A stretch of DNA of 64,000 nucleotides from Rhizobium sullae (GTDB lineage: Bacteria > Pseudomonadota > Alphaproteobacteria > Rhizobiales > Rhizobiaceae): NCBI RefSeq assembly GCF_900169785.1, contig NZ_FWER01000003.1, positions 62,001-126,000 on the forward strand, given 5' to 3'. Within the stretch, counting starts at the first letter, position 1. The number at the start of each line of letters is the position of its first letter. The notes under the pieces are model-generated. The model did no database searches. It saw nothing but the letters and a program-made list of their open reading frames with translations, and had not been told where the DNA came from. The position numbers and the translations under genes are program-made. This document shows, piece after piece, positions 39,235 through 48,156 of this stretch.

Positions 39235-39918
39235 ATGTCCGACAACAAGCTGACCTTGGTCAGTCATCATCTCTGTCCCTACGTCCAGCGCGCCGCTATT
39301 GCGTTGATTGAGAAAGGCGTTCCATTCGAGCGCCGATATGTCGATTTATCTGCAAAGCCCGATTGGTTCCTCGCCATTTCCCCGCTTGGCAAGGTGCCGT
39401 TGCTGGTCGTGCGGCAGGGGGATGAAACAGAGGCAGCGTTGTTCGAAAGCGCCGTCATCTGCGAATATCTTGAAGAAACCCAACCTGGCGTTCCGCTCCA
39501 TCCAGCCGATCCGCTCACGCGGGCGCGGCACCGCGGGTGGATCGAGTTCGGCTCGTCCATCCTCTCGGACCTGTGGGGGTTCGAGACCGCGAAGGATGCC
39601 ATAACCTATCAGACAAAACGCCAGATGCTGATTGAGAAATTCAGGCGTGTCGAGGCTGAGTTAGGCGCGGGACCGTTCTTCGCCGGTCCCGCATTCAGCC
39701 TTGTTGATGCGGTGTTCGCGCCGGTCTTCCGCTATTTCGACGTATTCGACGCGATCACGCCGAGCGGCATATTCGAAGATCTTCCTCGCGTGACGGAATG
39801 GCGCAAGACGCTGGCCGGCCGGCAAAGCGTGAAAGAGGCAGTGATGGAGGACTATGCCGATCGCCTCATGGTCTTTCTCAAGAACCACGACGCATGGCTT
39901 CTGAAACTGGCCGGCTGA
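39235..39918 (+). CDS. Glutathione S-transferase
   Basis: GST of 227 residues. The thioredoxin-like N-terminal domain has LVSHHLCPYVQRAAIALIEKGV (the CPYVQR motif near residue 12), PLGKVPLLVV with the cis-Pro, and AALFESAVICEYLEE with the glutathione-binding Glu-Ser. The helical C-terminal domain has FFAGPAFSLVDAVFAPVFRY. CAGGAG precedes the ATG at 39235. The regulator and operators beside it suggest induction by an electrophile, phenolic or oxidant. Confidence 0.92.
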   Translation: MSDNKLTLVSHHLCPYVQRAAIALIEKGVPFERRYVDLSAKPDWFLAISPLGKVPLLVVRQGDETEAALFESAVICEYLEETQPGVPLHPADPLTRARHRGWIEFGSSILSDLWGFETAKDAITYQTKRQMLIEKFRRVEAELGAGPFFAGPAFSLVDAVFAPVFRYFDVFDAITPSGIFEDLPRVTEWRKTLAGRQSVKEAVMEDYADRLMVFLKNHDAWLLKLAG

Positions 39919-39964
39919 GAAACTCGCAATCGACCGCCGCCTTTCGAAACCTGATCGAAAATCA

Positions 39965-39999
39965 GAATGTTGCTTCAATCCCACTTTCAAGCAACATTC
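39965..39999. repeat. 11-bp inverted repeat between convergent gst and araC-type genes
   Basis: GAATGTTGCTT and AAGCAACATTC are exact reverse complements with 13 bp between them, and the arms are moderately AT-rich. There is no T tract after either arm, so it is not a standard terminator. It could still end both convergent transcripts, bind a protein, or be a relic of a mobile element. Confidence 0.6.
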
Positions 40000-40014
40000 A
40001 CACATTGTGGAAGA

Positions 40015-40989
40015 TCAGCCTGTGGCGGCCTCAAGTCGATCAGCGCGAAGAACGGTCGGCGCTCCTTGGGAAGAGGCGTGCTTTTGTTCCAAACTGTATT
40101 GCCGGGGTGAACCGCCCATCTCTCTCCTGAAGGCCGTGCTGAACGCGCTCTCGGATTCATAGCCCAGTGACAAAGCAATGGCCGAGATCGGATCGTTCGA
40201 GTTCGCCAGCCTGTCCGCCGCCAACAACATGCGCCAGCGAGTCAGGTAGTCCATAGGCGTCTCTCCGACCGTTGCCTTGAACTTCATGGCAAAGGCCGAT
40301 CGGGACATGCAGGCGCGCCGAGCAAGCTCCTGCAACGTCCACCGGTAGCCAGGATCGGCATGCATCGCCGTGATCGCCGCGCACATCTGCTTGTCGGCGA
40401 GCGCGAAGAACCATCCGACCCGGCCCTTTACCTCCTCCGCCAGATGGAGCCGCAATGCCTGGACAAGCATCATATGCGCAAGGTGCTGGGCGATGAGGAA
40501 GCTACCTGGCTGAGGCTCGCGCAGTTCGTGCATCATCCGCTCTACCGACCAGCGCAACGCGGCCTGATCGGAATCCCTGCGGATATGCACGATGGGAGGC
40601 AGTGTCCGCAGCAGCGCACCAGCGTTTTGCCCGCTGACAGCGAACCGGCTGCCGACCAGAAAAAAATCCCCGCCGCCATTCACCGAGACGACACCGCCCG
40701 CCCTTGCCGGCGGAAAGATCGTGCCGGCCTCGACAGGTTGCAGGCTCAAGTCGCTTGCGAGGCGAAAGGGCCGGCCGCTCGGCAGCACGAAGCAGTCGCC
40801 GCCCTCCAGACGGACCGGATCGGACACATCTTCCACCGACAGCCAGCATCCGCCGGAGACCACCGCATAACATTTGATGCGCTCGTGCTGGTCGGCGAAC
40901 TGGATCGACCAGTCTCCGCCCGCATCGAAGCCGGAGGACACATAGCTGCGCGGTTTCAGCAGCGAGAGGACATCGGAGAGCGGATCCAT
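40015..40989 (-). CDS. AraC-family transcriptional regulator with cupin N-terminal domain
   Basis: Regulator of 324 residues. The N-terminal part (about 1-190) is a cupin-type sensor with EDVSDPVRLEGGDCFVLPSG and SFLIAQHLAHMMLVQALRLHL. The C-terminal double helix-turn-helix (about 215-310) has WTLQELARRACMSRSAFAMK, FKATVGETPMDYLTRWRM and ALSLGYESESAFSTAFRREM, then GGSPRQY. It is divergent from the DUF1097/NmrA pair at 41221 and may control it. Confidence 0.9.
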   Translation of the reverse strand: MDPLSDVLSLLKPRSYVSSGFDAGGDWSIQFADQHERIKCYAVVSGGCWLSVEDVSDPVRLEGGDCFVLPSGRPFRLASDLSLQPVEAGTIFPPARAGGVVSVNGGGDFFLVGSRFAVSGQNAGALLRTLPPIVHIRRDSDQAALRWSVERMMHELREPQPGSFLIAQHLAHMMLVQALRLHLAEEVKGRVGWFFALADKQMCAAITAMHADPGYRWTLQELARRACMSRSAFAMKFKATVGETPMDYLTRWRMLLAADRLANSNDPISAIALSLGYESESAFSTAFRREMGGSPRQYSLEQKHASSQGAPTVLRADRLEAATG

Positions 40990-41220
40990 CGTGAAACCTG
41001 GACGATCGCGAAAGTAATATAGACTTTAACGCATAGATCGTACTTCGGCAACCGCCTAAGTTCCCACCATAACGACTGCGATCGTCGTCATGACCTCGAC
41101 GATTTCGCCTTGTTCGCGGCGCTGGCCAGGCCACCGACGCCCAGAACAAGACCTCGCGGGAGCCGTTCCGGAACGGTTCGGCTCACCCTCATTGCTGTCA
41201 GCCTTAGGAAGGATTCTGCC

Positions 41221-41724
41221 GTGAGTACCACCGAAACCGCAAACATCCATCGTCAAACTCCAAGACAGTTCATCCTCTTCACGCTCATCGCGGCAGTTGT
41301 CGCGTCTTTCGCGGCCTGGAGCAGCGCGACCCTCGCGCTGGAAGTCTGGGTGATGTTTGCAGGCTTCATCGCCTGGTTCGTTCGCCCGACATCGTTGCGT
41401 GAAAGCCTTTCCGCCATGGTTTGCCTTTGGCTGGGAATAGGTCTGGCCGCGGTCGCGGAGGTCGCGACCGGAGCATTGGTCCCGATAGCGGGAGGCTTAG
41501 CCCTGCCATTGGTTGTGTTCTTTGTCGCCATCCTCATCGTCGGCCTGCGAACTACGCGCATCGTCAACAACATGCTGACCTGGTTTCTCGGGATGGTCAC
41601 CTTCTTCGCGGCGGGCTGGGATCTGTCCGCGGAGACATTCCTGCATCTCGGTGGAGCAACGGCGATTGGCGGTTTCGTGGGCTGGGCCTGCCAGGCGATC
41701 AATCGCCGCTGGGTCGAAAACTGA
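41221..41724 (+). CDS. DUF1097-type integral membrane protein
   Basis: Hydrophobic protein of 167 residues from GTG 41221 (AGGAAGG upstream). It has about five membrane segments (FTLIAAVVASFAAW, LWLGIGLAAVAEVATGALV, LALPLVVFFVAILIVGL and others). The pattern and length match DUF1097 proteins such as YcdZ. It precedes the NmrA-type gene by 78 bp. The function is unknown. Confidence 0.7.
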   Translation: MSTTETANIHRQTPRQFILFTLIAAVVASFAAWSSATLALEVWVMFAGFIAWFVRPTSLRESLSAMVCLWLGIGLAAVAEVATGALVPIAGGLALPLVVFFVAILIVGLRTTRIVNNMLTWFLGMVTFFAAGWDLSAETFLHLGGATAIGGFVGWACQAINRRWVEN

Positions 41725-41802
41725 CCTCGACCTTCACTACCCGCGCAATTCCTACAATTTCCGACTGCAAGAGGCGGTCGCCATACCGGACCGGAGATAA
41801 AC

Positions 41803-42687
41803 ATGATCGTCATTACCGCGCCCACCAGCATGATCGGCAGCCAAGTGCTCGACAACCTTCTCAAGAGTGAAGAGAGCATTCGCGTGATCGCCCGCGATCC
41901 ATCACGCCTGCCTTTGCAGGTCCGGGAACGGGTCGAGATCGTACAAGGGTCACACGGCGATATCGACGTCGTCGTTCGGGCGTTTGCGGGGGCGGATGCT
42001 GTATTCTGGCTGCTTCCTCCCGATCCACAGGCAGAAAGCGTCGAGGCCGCTTATGTGGGCTTCACACAGCCGGCCTGCGAAGCCTTCAAGAGCCGGGGCG
42101 TCAAGCGCGCAGTCGGCGTTTCTGCGCTGGGCCGCGGGACTCGCGTCGCCGGACGGGCCGGCTACGTCACGGCGTCCCTGGCGATGGACGATCTGATTGG
42201 CGGCACGGGGGTGAGCTACCGCGCGCTGACCATGCCCTCGTTCATGGACAACATTCTTCGCCAGGCCGGCGTGATCAGGAACCAGGGCGTATTCTTCTCC
42301 CCGATCTCCGGAGACCGTAAGATGCCGAGTTGCGCCACCCGCGACATCGCCGCCGCCGCCGCCGGGCTCCTGCTCGACCCATCCTGGAACGGATGCGAAG
42401 AGGTTCCCCTCCTCGGCCCTGAAAACCTGTCCTTCAATGATATGGCGGAAGTCATTTCGGAGGTGCTGGGCAGGCCAGTCCGCTTCCAACGGATTTCATT
42501 CGAAGCCTACAAGGCACGCTTCATCGAGCTCGGCATGTCAGAGCCTATGGCGCAAGGCATGACCGACATGGCCCTCGCCAAGGACCAGGGTCTCGACAAC
42601 GCCGAGCCGCGTACACCCGAAAACACCACCCTGACCAGCTTCCGACAGTGGTGCGAAGAAGTGCTGAAGCCCACCATCCTCCGTTGA
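41803..42687 (+). CDS. NmrA-like NAD(P)-binding protein
   Basis: Short-chain-like Rossmann protein of 294 residues. The N-terminus MIVITAPTSMIGSQVLDNLL has a GxxGxxG-like element modified to TSMIGS. RVIARDPSRLPLQV and GADAVFWLLPPDPQAE follow. The SDR Tyr-Lys catalytic pair is not evident, typical of NmrA/HSCARG proteins that sense NADPH or act as quinone reductases (QorB-type). It follows the DUF1097 gene and lies 41 bp from the end of the convergent ParA gene. Confidence 0.8.
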   Translation: MIVITAPTSMIGSQVLDNLLKSEESIRVIARDPSRLPLQVRERVEIVQGSHGDIDVVVRAFAGADAVFWLLPPDPQAESVEAAYVGFTQPACEAFKSRGVKRAVGVSALGRGTRVAGRAGYVTASLAMDDLIGGTGVSYRALTMPSFMDNILRQAGVIRNQGVFFSPISGDRKMPSCATRDIAAAAAGLLLDPSWNGCEEVPLLGPENLSFNDMAEVISEVLGRPVRFQRISFEAYKARFIELGMSEPMAQGMTDMALAKDQGLDNAEPRTPENTTLTSFRQWCEEVLKPTILR

Positions 42688-42728
42688 CCATCCGGCGGGG
42701 CGCCTCGCCCTCGCCTTTCACGGCAAAA

Positions 42729-43442
42729 TCAGGCAGCGCTGCGGATCAGCGGGCCGGTTATGCGGGCGGAAGCTGGAAGGTTCATTGGCACCTTGCGCAT
42801 CATCTCTTCAGCAAGACAGAGTGCATTCTCGCGGGCCTTGTCGAGATTAGAGACCCGCGCCGGGTCCATATCATACAGCGTGCCGCCGCAATCGAAGATG
42901 TCACGAAACGCGGCCCGCTCGATGATAGCCGTATCGAGAACCGGAACGTTCCGCTCGTTGAGCAGTGTCTTGACAAGTTGCAGTGCCCGAGTGGTCACCA
43001 TGGAATTGACGCGGGTAAGCACCACCGAATGGCCGATCTTGATGCCCGCCTTCTCATCCAGATACTGCAGCAGTTCCAGGACCTGCGCCCCGCCGCGTGC
43101 ATCCATGGCGCAGCCCTGGATGGGGATCAGGACGTGGTCGGAAAGACCGACGGCGGTGGCCAGCAGCGGATTGCGAGCACCCGGCAGGTCGATGATGAAG
43201 TAGTCGGTGGACTGTTTGTTTTCGCTGATGTGCTGCGGAAGCGATGCACAGGTCACGAAGTCGATGACCTCAATATTCGGGACATGGCCGGAAATCTCAT
43301 GCCAGCGGGAAATCCAGTGCTGCGGATCGGCATCAAGGATGGTGATCCGATAGCCTTTGCGGGCAAGTTCCGTCGCGAGCAGGAGAACGGCCGTGGTCTT
43401 GCCGGCCCCGCCCTTGGTGTTTGCAAATGTGATGACTGCCAT
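42729..43442 (-). CDS. Orphan ParA/MinD-family ATPase
   Basis: Cytoplasmic P-loop ATPase of 237 residues from ATG 43442, with GAGGAAC upstream. The deviant Walker A box FANTKGGAGKTTAVLLLATE is at residues 6-24, with ILDADPQHW (Walker A') and YFIIDLPGARNPL (Walker B). No ParB gene, parS-like repeats or division gene are adjacent, so it is an orphan. Similar VirC1/ParA proteins in rhizobia act in positioning or conjugation; the role here is unknown. Confidence 0.85.
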   Translation of the reverse strand: MAVITFANTKGGAGKTTAVLLLATELARKGYRITILDADPQHWISRWHEISGHVPNIEVIDFVTCASLPQHISENKQSTDYFIIDLPGARNPLLATAVGLSDHVLIPIQGCAMDARGGAQVLELLQYLDEKAGIKIGHSVVLTRVNSMVTTRALQLVKTLLNERNVPVLDTAIIERAAFRDIFDCGGTLYDMDPARVSNLDKARENALCLAEEMMRKVPMNLPASARITGPLIRSAA

Positions 43443-43611
43443 ATTCGTTCCTCGAAGACGTCGCGAGCCGGATATCGCTCTTTTGCGCACTTTCGGGTTC
43501 ATCGTGCGGTTAACGTATCCTTTCCGATGATGGTTAACAAAATCCAAACAAACGCGCCGAAATTGCAGTCCGCATTTTTCACATCCCTAAAAGTTGGGAT
43601 GCCGGAAAATG

Positions 43612-43643
43612 AAAAAAGCCCGGAAAGCTTGGACTTTCCGGGC
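43612..43643 (-). terminator. Terminator downstream of the Fe-alcohol dehydrogenase gene
   Basis: On the minus strand GCCCGGAAAG-TCCAAG-CTTTCCGGGC has a perfect 10-bp stem and is followed by TTTTTT. It lies 25 bp after the dehydrogenase stop and ends the minus-strand transcript. Confidence 0.9.
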
Positions 43644-43667
43644 CAGCTGACGGTCCGCCTTATGTGA

Positions 43668-44822
43668 TCAGAAGCAGTCTTTGAAAAGCGTCTTGGTATT
43701 TTCGAGCGTCATCGGGACGGGATTACCCCCCGCGCTTGGGTCTTCGATTGCCATCGCCGAGAGCTCATCGATCCTATCCGGTGCGATTCCCATCGCCGAA
43801 AGATTCTCCGGAACCCCGAGCTCGCCCCGAAGTTTCAGGACATAGTCGTAGAAGCCGTCGAAGCCGCCGGAAATGCCGAGATAGGCCGCGGCGCGTGCGA
43901 TCTTCTCTTCGATGGCGGCGCGGTTGAAGCGCAGGACGGCCGGCATCACCACGGCATTCGTCATGCCGTGATGCGTGTTGTAGACAGCGCCGATCGGATG
44001 TGACAGCGCATGGATGGCGCCGAGGCCCTTCTGGAAGGCGACAGCGCCCATGGCGGCTGCCGCCATCATGTTGGCGCGGGCTTCGAGGTCGGTTCCTTCC
44101 TTATAGGCACGCGGCAGGAATTCCTTGACGAGGCGCATGCCTTCCAGCGCGATGCCGGCCGACATCGGGTGGTAGAAGGGCGAGGAATAGGCTTCCAGGC
44201 AATGCGCAAAAGCATCCATGCCGGTGCCGGCGGTGATGATCTTCGGCATGCCGACCGTCAGTTCCGGATCGGAGATGACGACGCCCGGCAGGAACTTCGG
44301 ATGGAAGATGATCTTCTTCACATGCGTGGCGGAATTGGTGATGACGCTCGCGCGGCCGACTTCCGAACCGGTGCCGGCCGTCGTCGGTACCGCAACAATC
44401 GGCGCAATGCCTTCGACGCTCGCACGCGTCCACCAGTCGCCGATATCCTCGAAATCCCAGACAGGGCGCGTCTGGCCGGCCATGAAGGCGACGCACTTGC
44501 CGAGATCAAGGCCCGAACCGCCGCCGAAAGCGACGACGCCGTCGTGGCCACCATCCTTGAAGGCCTTCACGCCGGCGTCAAGGTTCTTCTCGTTCGGGTT
44601 CGGATCGACGTCGGCGAAGATCGCCCGGCCGAGGCCGGCGTCTTCCAAAATGTCGAGCGCATTCTTGGTGATCGCCATCGAAGCCAGGCCGCGATCGGTG
44701 ACCAACAGCGGCTTTTTCATACCGAGGCTCTTGCAGGCCTCCGCCAGTTCCTTGATGCGGCCCCGCCCCAGCTTGACGGCGGTCGGATAGCTCCAGTTGG
44801 CGGTGATGTTGCTGCTGCTCAT
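43668..44822 (-). CDS. Iron-containing alcohol dehydrogenase
   Basis: Group III (Fe-dependent) NAD(P) alcohol dehydrogenase of 384 residues from ATG 44822 (MSSSNITANWSYPTAVKLGRG). The nucleotide motif is VVAFGGGSGLDLGK and VPTTAGTGSEV is intact. Metal ligands appear in GTGMDAFAHCLEAY (Asp and His), IHALSHPIG (His) and YNTHHGMTN (His). The start overlaps the aldehyde dehydrogenase stop by 4 bp, so alcohol is likely oxidised through aldehyde to acid by the pair. See the locus finding for a possible gamma-glutamyl-amino-alcohol substrate. Confidence 0.92.
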   Translation of the reverse strand: MSSSNITANWSYPTAVKLGRGRIKELAEACKSLGMKKPLLVTDRGLASMAITKNALDILEDAGLGRAIFADVDPNPNEKNLDAGVKAFKDGGHDGVVAFGGGSGLDLGKCVAFMAGQTRPVWDFEDIGDWWTRASVEGIAPIVAVPTTAGTGSEVGRASVITNSATHVKKIIFHPKFLPGVVISDPELTVGMPKIITAGTGMDAFAHCLEAYSSPFYHPMSAGIALEGMRLVKEFLPRAYKEGTDLEARANMMAAAAMGAVAFQKGLGAIHALSHPIGAVYNTHHGMTNAVVMPAVLRFNRAAIEEKIARAAAYLGISGGFDGFYDYVLKLRGELGVPENLSAMGIAPDRIDELSAMAIEDPSAGGNPVPMTLENTKTLFKDCF

Positions 44823-46204
44823 GCTGTGACTTTCTTCAGGTGATAGGATTTCGGACGCGTCAGGTTGTGAAAGCCGATGATCGAGAGCGAGCCGCCGCGA
44901 CCGGTTTCCTTGACGCCGGTCCAGCAAAGCGCCGGATCGAGATAGTCGGCACGGTTCATGAAGACGGTGCCGGTTTCGATTTCGCGGCCGAGCCGCCCTG
45001 CCCGCTCTGGATCCTTCGTCCAGAGCGACGCCGTCAGCCCGTACTGGCTGTCGTTCATCAGCGCGATCGCTTCCTCGTCGTTCTTTACCTTCATGATGCC
45101 GACGGCCGGACCAAAGGTTTCCTCGCGCATGAAGGCCATCGAGTGATCGACATCGACGAGGATCTGCGGTGCAAGATATGCGCCGCCGTCATCGGCCGGA
45201 AAGAGCTTCGGATCGACCAGCGCCTTGGCGCCTTTCGAGACCGCATCCGCGATCTGCTCGCGCACAACCTTGGCGAAGCGCTTGTTCGCCATCGGCCCAA
45301 GCGAAGTCTCCGGATCGAGCGGATTGCCGAGTTTGTAATTGGAAACCCAGTCGACCGATTTTTCGACGAAACTGTCAAAGAGCGACTCGTGCACATAGAT
45401 ACGCTCGATGCCGCAGCAGCATTGGCCTGAATTATAGGTCGCGCCATCCATCAGCGTATCGACGGCCGCATCGAGATCGGCGTCTTCCATGACGTATCCC
45501 GGATCCTTGCCGCCAAGTTCGAGGCCGAGGCCCGTAAAGGTGCCGGCTGCGGCCCGCTCCATCGAACGCCCGCCTTCGACCGAACCGGTGAAGTTGATGA
45601 AATTGAAGCTACCTGCGGCAATCAGCGCCGAGGTCGTTTCGTGATCGAGGAACACATTCTGGAAGACATCCTCTGGGACACCTGCCTCGACAAGCGCCTG
45701 AACCAGCCGCTCACCGACAAGCAGCGTCTGCGATGCATGCTTCAGCACAACGGCATTACCGGCCATCAGCGCCGGAGCGATCGTGTTGATCGCCGTCATA
45801 TAGGGATAGTTCCAGGGGGCAATGACGAAGACGACGCCATGCGCTTCACGCTCGATGCGACGTTCGAAACTCGCGCTGTCCTCGACCACCAAGGGCGCCA
45901 GCGCATCGGCGGCGATCGAAGCGACATAGTTGGAGCGTTCGTTGAAGCCGCGATACTCACCGCCATACTTGACGGGCCGACCCATTTGCCAGGCAAGCTC
46001 CGGCACGACAACATCCGACATTTCGTTGAGCCGCGCTACACCCTTGAGCACGAGCTGCACGCGCTCTTCCAGCGGCCGTTTCGCCCAGGCCTTCTGCGCC
46101 TTACGGGCGTGGACGACAGCTTCCTTTGCCGCCTCCAGCGAGAGCGCCGGGCGCTCCGCGTAAACCGATCCGTCGACCGGCGAAATGCATTGGATCATTG
46201 GCAT
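44819..46204 (-). CDS. NAD(P)-dependent aldehyde dehydrogenase
   Basis: ALDH-superfamily enzyme of 461 residues. Motifs include VIAPWNYPYMTAINTIAPAL, INFTGSVEGGRSM, LELGGKDPGYV with the general-base Glu, and the catalytic Cys in NSGQCCCGIERIYV. A second Cys pair beside the nucleophile is notable. EETFGPAVGIMKV and the C-terminal TGVKETGRGGSLSIIG complete the family. It is the first gene of a pair with the Fe-dehydrogenase and lies beyond a decayed toxin-antitoxin stretch from the glutamine-synthetase-like gene. Confidence 0.92.
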   Translation of the reverse strand: MPMIQCISPVDGSVYAERPALSLEAAKEAVVHARKAQKAWAKRPLEERVQLVLKGVARLNEMSDVVVPELAWQMGRPVKYGGEYRGFNERSNYVASIAADALAPLVVEDSASFERRIEREAHGVVFVIAPWNYPYMTAINTIAPALMAGNAVVLKHASQTLLVGERLVQALVEAGVPEDVFQNVFLDHETTSALIAAGSFNFINFTGSVEGGRSMERAAAGTFTGLGLELGGKDPGYVMEDADLDAAVDTLMDGATYNSGQCCCGIERIYVHESLFDSFVEKSVDWVSNYKLGNPLDPETSLGPMANKRFAKVVREQIADAVSKGAKALVDPKLFPADDGGAYLAPQILVDVDHSMAFMREETFGPAVGIMKVKNDEEAIALMNDSQYGLTASLWTKDPERAGRLGREIETGTVFMNRADYLDPALCWTGVKETGRGGSLSIIGFHNLTRPKSYHLKKVTA

Positions 46205-46222
46205 TCTCTTCTAACTCCAGTT

Positions 46223-46563
46223 CTAACAGGCCAGGGATTTCACATGGCCGGCGGCGCCATAGGCGAGGATCGCTCTATCGCGGGTCATGATGGTCAGGTC
46301 GTGCTCGCGTCCAGTGGCAATAATGATACGGTCGATCGGATCCTTATGCAGAGACTGCGGAGGGAAGGAGGACGCGATGAAGATATCGGCGGCAACCTGC
46401 TGCTCCATGACCTTCGCCTCCGAGTCATCCTGCGTTCATCCTTCAAAAGGCGCGATACGGCGCTCTCGTCGGGTCTGAGAGCACGTGCCAGATCACCTTA
46501 GCTCATCGCCTGCTTGCTAAGCTGCTCGATAAACCAATCAGTATCGATTTCAAACTTCAGCAT
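46223..46563 (-). pseudogene. Remnant of XRE-type antitoxin and PIN (VapC) toxin genes
   Basis: On the minus strand, from ATG 46563, the frame reads MLKFEIDTDWFIEQLSKQAMS and stops at a TAA (46498-46500). It then continues in frame with GDLARALRPDESAVSRLLKD, an XRE helix-turn-helix. TAA here is one transition from CAA (Gln), as expected in MSQGDLAR. After ERRMT a single-base deletion shifts the frame to EAKVMEQQVAADIF. This joins a PIN-domain C-terminus (LHKDPIDRIIIATGREHDL, then TRDRAILAYGAAGHV). The PIN N-terminal half with the first acidic residues is missing. It is a decayed toxin-antitoxin relic. Confidence 0.7.
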
Positions 46564-46637
46564 CGTCGCCCCCACTTATGCGAAAATCTCAACAAATATC
46601 GCAATTCATGGCAATTTCGACAACACGAATCGCGACA

Positions 46638-48008
46638 TCACGCCCTTTCAAAGCCTCTCGCCACTTCCCAATCCGTCACGCGGCGATCGTACTCCTCCTG
46701 CTCCCATTCGGCAGCGCGCGTGTAATGGTCGATGACGTCGTCGCCGAAAGCCTCGCGCAGCATCTTCGATTCCGTCATGGCGACTGCTGCAGCACGAAGC
46801 GTGTGTGGAATCTCGCGGATATCGCGCGCGCCATAGGCATCGCCAACGAATGGCGCTTCGAGTTCGAGCCTGTTTTCAATCCCGTCGATGCCAGCCGCAA
46901 GCAGTGCTGCGAAAGCGAGATAGGGATTGAGGTCCGAACCGCCGACGCGGCATTCGATGCGGATCGCCTTGGTGTCGTCGCCGCATAGGCGGTAGCCGGC
47001 CGTGCGGTTGTCCTTGCTCCAGATTGCCTTGGTCGGTGCGAAGGTACCGGCCATGAAGCGCTTGTAGGAATTGATATAGGGCGCCAGGAAATAGGTGATT
47101 TCGCTCGCGTGGGCGAGAAGGCCCGCCACATAGTTCCGCATCAGCGGCGACATGCCGTATGTACCCGCCTCGTCGAAGAACAACGGCGTCTTGCCGTCGG
47201 CGCTCCAGAGCGACTGGTGAATGTGCGAAGAACTGCCAGCCGACGTATAGCTCCATTTGGCGAGGAACGTGATCGCCTTGCCCTTCGACCAGGCAATCTC
47301 CTTGCAGCCGTTCTTGATGATGGCGTGGCGGTCAGCCATCGTCAGCGCGTCGGCGTAGCGGACGTTGATTTCCTCCTGTCCCGCCGAAGCCTCGCCCTTG
47401 GAATTCTCGACCGGAATGCCGGCGCCCTGCAGGCCGGTGCGGATCGCCCGCATCACCTCCTCTTCCTTGGTCGTCTGGAAGATGTGGTAATCCTCGTTGT
47501 AGGCGCTGGCGAGCTTGAGATTGCGGTAGCCGGCGGCATGCGCGGCTTCGTAGGTCTGGTCGAAAAGGAAGAATTCCAGCTCGGAGGCCATGAAGGCCTT
47601 CATGCCCATGTCTTCGAGGCGCTTCACCTGCTTCTTCAGGATTGCCCGCGGCGAATGGGCCACTTCTTCGTGCGTGTGATGATCGAGCAAGTCGCAAAGG
47701 ACGAGCGCCGTGCCTTCGAGCCAGGGAATGCGGCGCAGCGTCGAAAGGTCCGGCTTCATCGTATAGTCGCCGTAACCCTTCTCCCAGCTCGTCGCCTTGT
47801 AACCGGAGACGGTTTCCATCTCCATGTCGGTGGCGACGAGATAATTGCAGCTATGGGTTTCCTTCCAGGCGCTTTCGACGAAATATTCCGCCTGGAAGCG
47901 TTTGCCCATCAGGCGGCCCTGCATGTCCACCTGGCATGCGAGAACCGTATCGATGCGCCCTTCGGCCACGTCCTGCTTGAGATCGTCGAGAGTGTAGCTG
48001 TTGCTCAT
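46638..48008 (-). CDS. Glutamine synthetase-family gamma-glutamylamine ligase (PuuA/GlnA4-like)
   Basis: ATP-dependent ligase of 456 residues from ATG 48008. The catalytic barrel is intact: ELEFFLF at 143-149, GQEEINVRYADAL, the HIHQS motif at 262-266, and KDNRTAGYRLCGDDTKAIRI. The tail (DREIPHTLRAAA-like) lacks the adenylylation Tyr region of housekeeping GlnA. Such enzymes join glutamate to amines. Neighbours (permease, amidohydrolase, dehydrogenases) point to amine catabolism; the amine is not determined. Putrescine is possible, but the alcohol dehydrogenase favours an amino alcohol. Confidence 0.87.
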   Translation of the reverse strand: MSNSYTLDDLKQDVAEGRIDTVLACQVDMQGRLMGKRFQAEYFVESAWKETHSCNYLVATDMEMETVSGYKATSWEKGYGDYTMKPDLSTLRRIPWLEGTALVLCDLLDHHTHEEVAHSPRAILKKQVKRLEDMGMKAFMASELEFFLFDQTYEAAHAAGYRNLKLASAYNEDYHIFQTTKEEEVMRAIRTGLQGAGIPVENSKGEASAGQEEINVRYADALTMADRHAIIKNGCKEIAWSKGKAITFLAKWSYTSAGSSSHIHQSLWSADGKTPLFFDEAGTYGMSPLMRNYVAGLLAHASEITYFLAPYINSYKRFMAGTFAPTKAIWSKDNRTAGYRLCGDDTKAIRIECRVGGSDLNPYLAFAALLAAGIDGIENRLELEAPFVGDAYGARDIREIPHTLRAAAVAMTESKMLREAFGDDVIDHYTRAAEWEQEEYDRRVTDWEVARGFERA

Positions 48009-48156
48009 GATTGTCCGCCTGAACTTTTGAATTGGAAACTCGGGGCAACGAAACGGCATGCCGCGACCGGCTTGGTTGGCAAGATGCCTTGTCGTTGAAC
48101 CGGTGATGGGGCCGCTGAACGGCGGCCCCGCCACCTGAGGGGGAAGCCTCGGTTTA

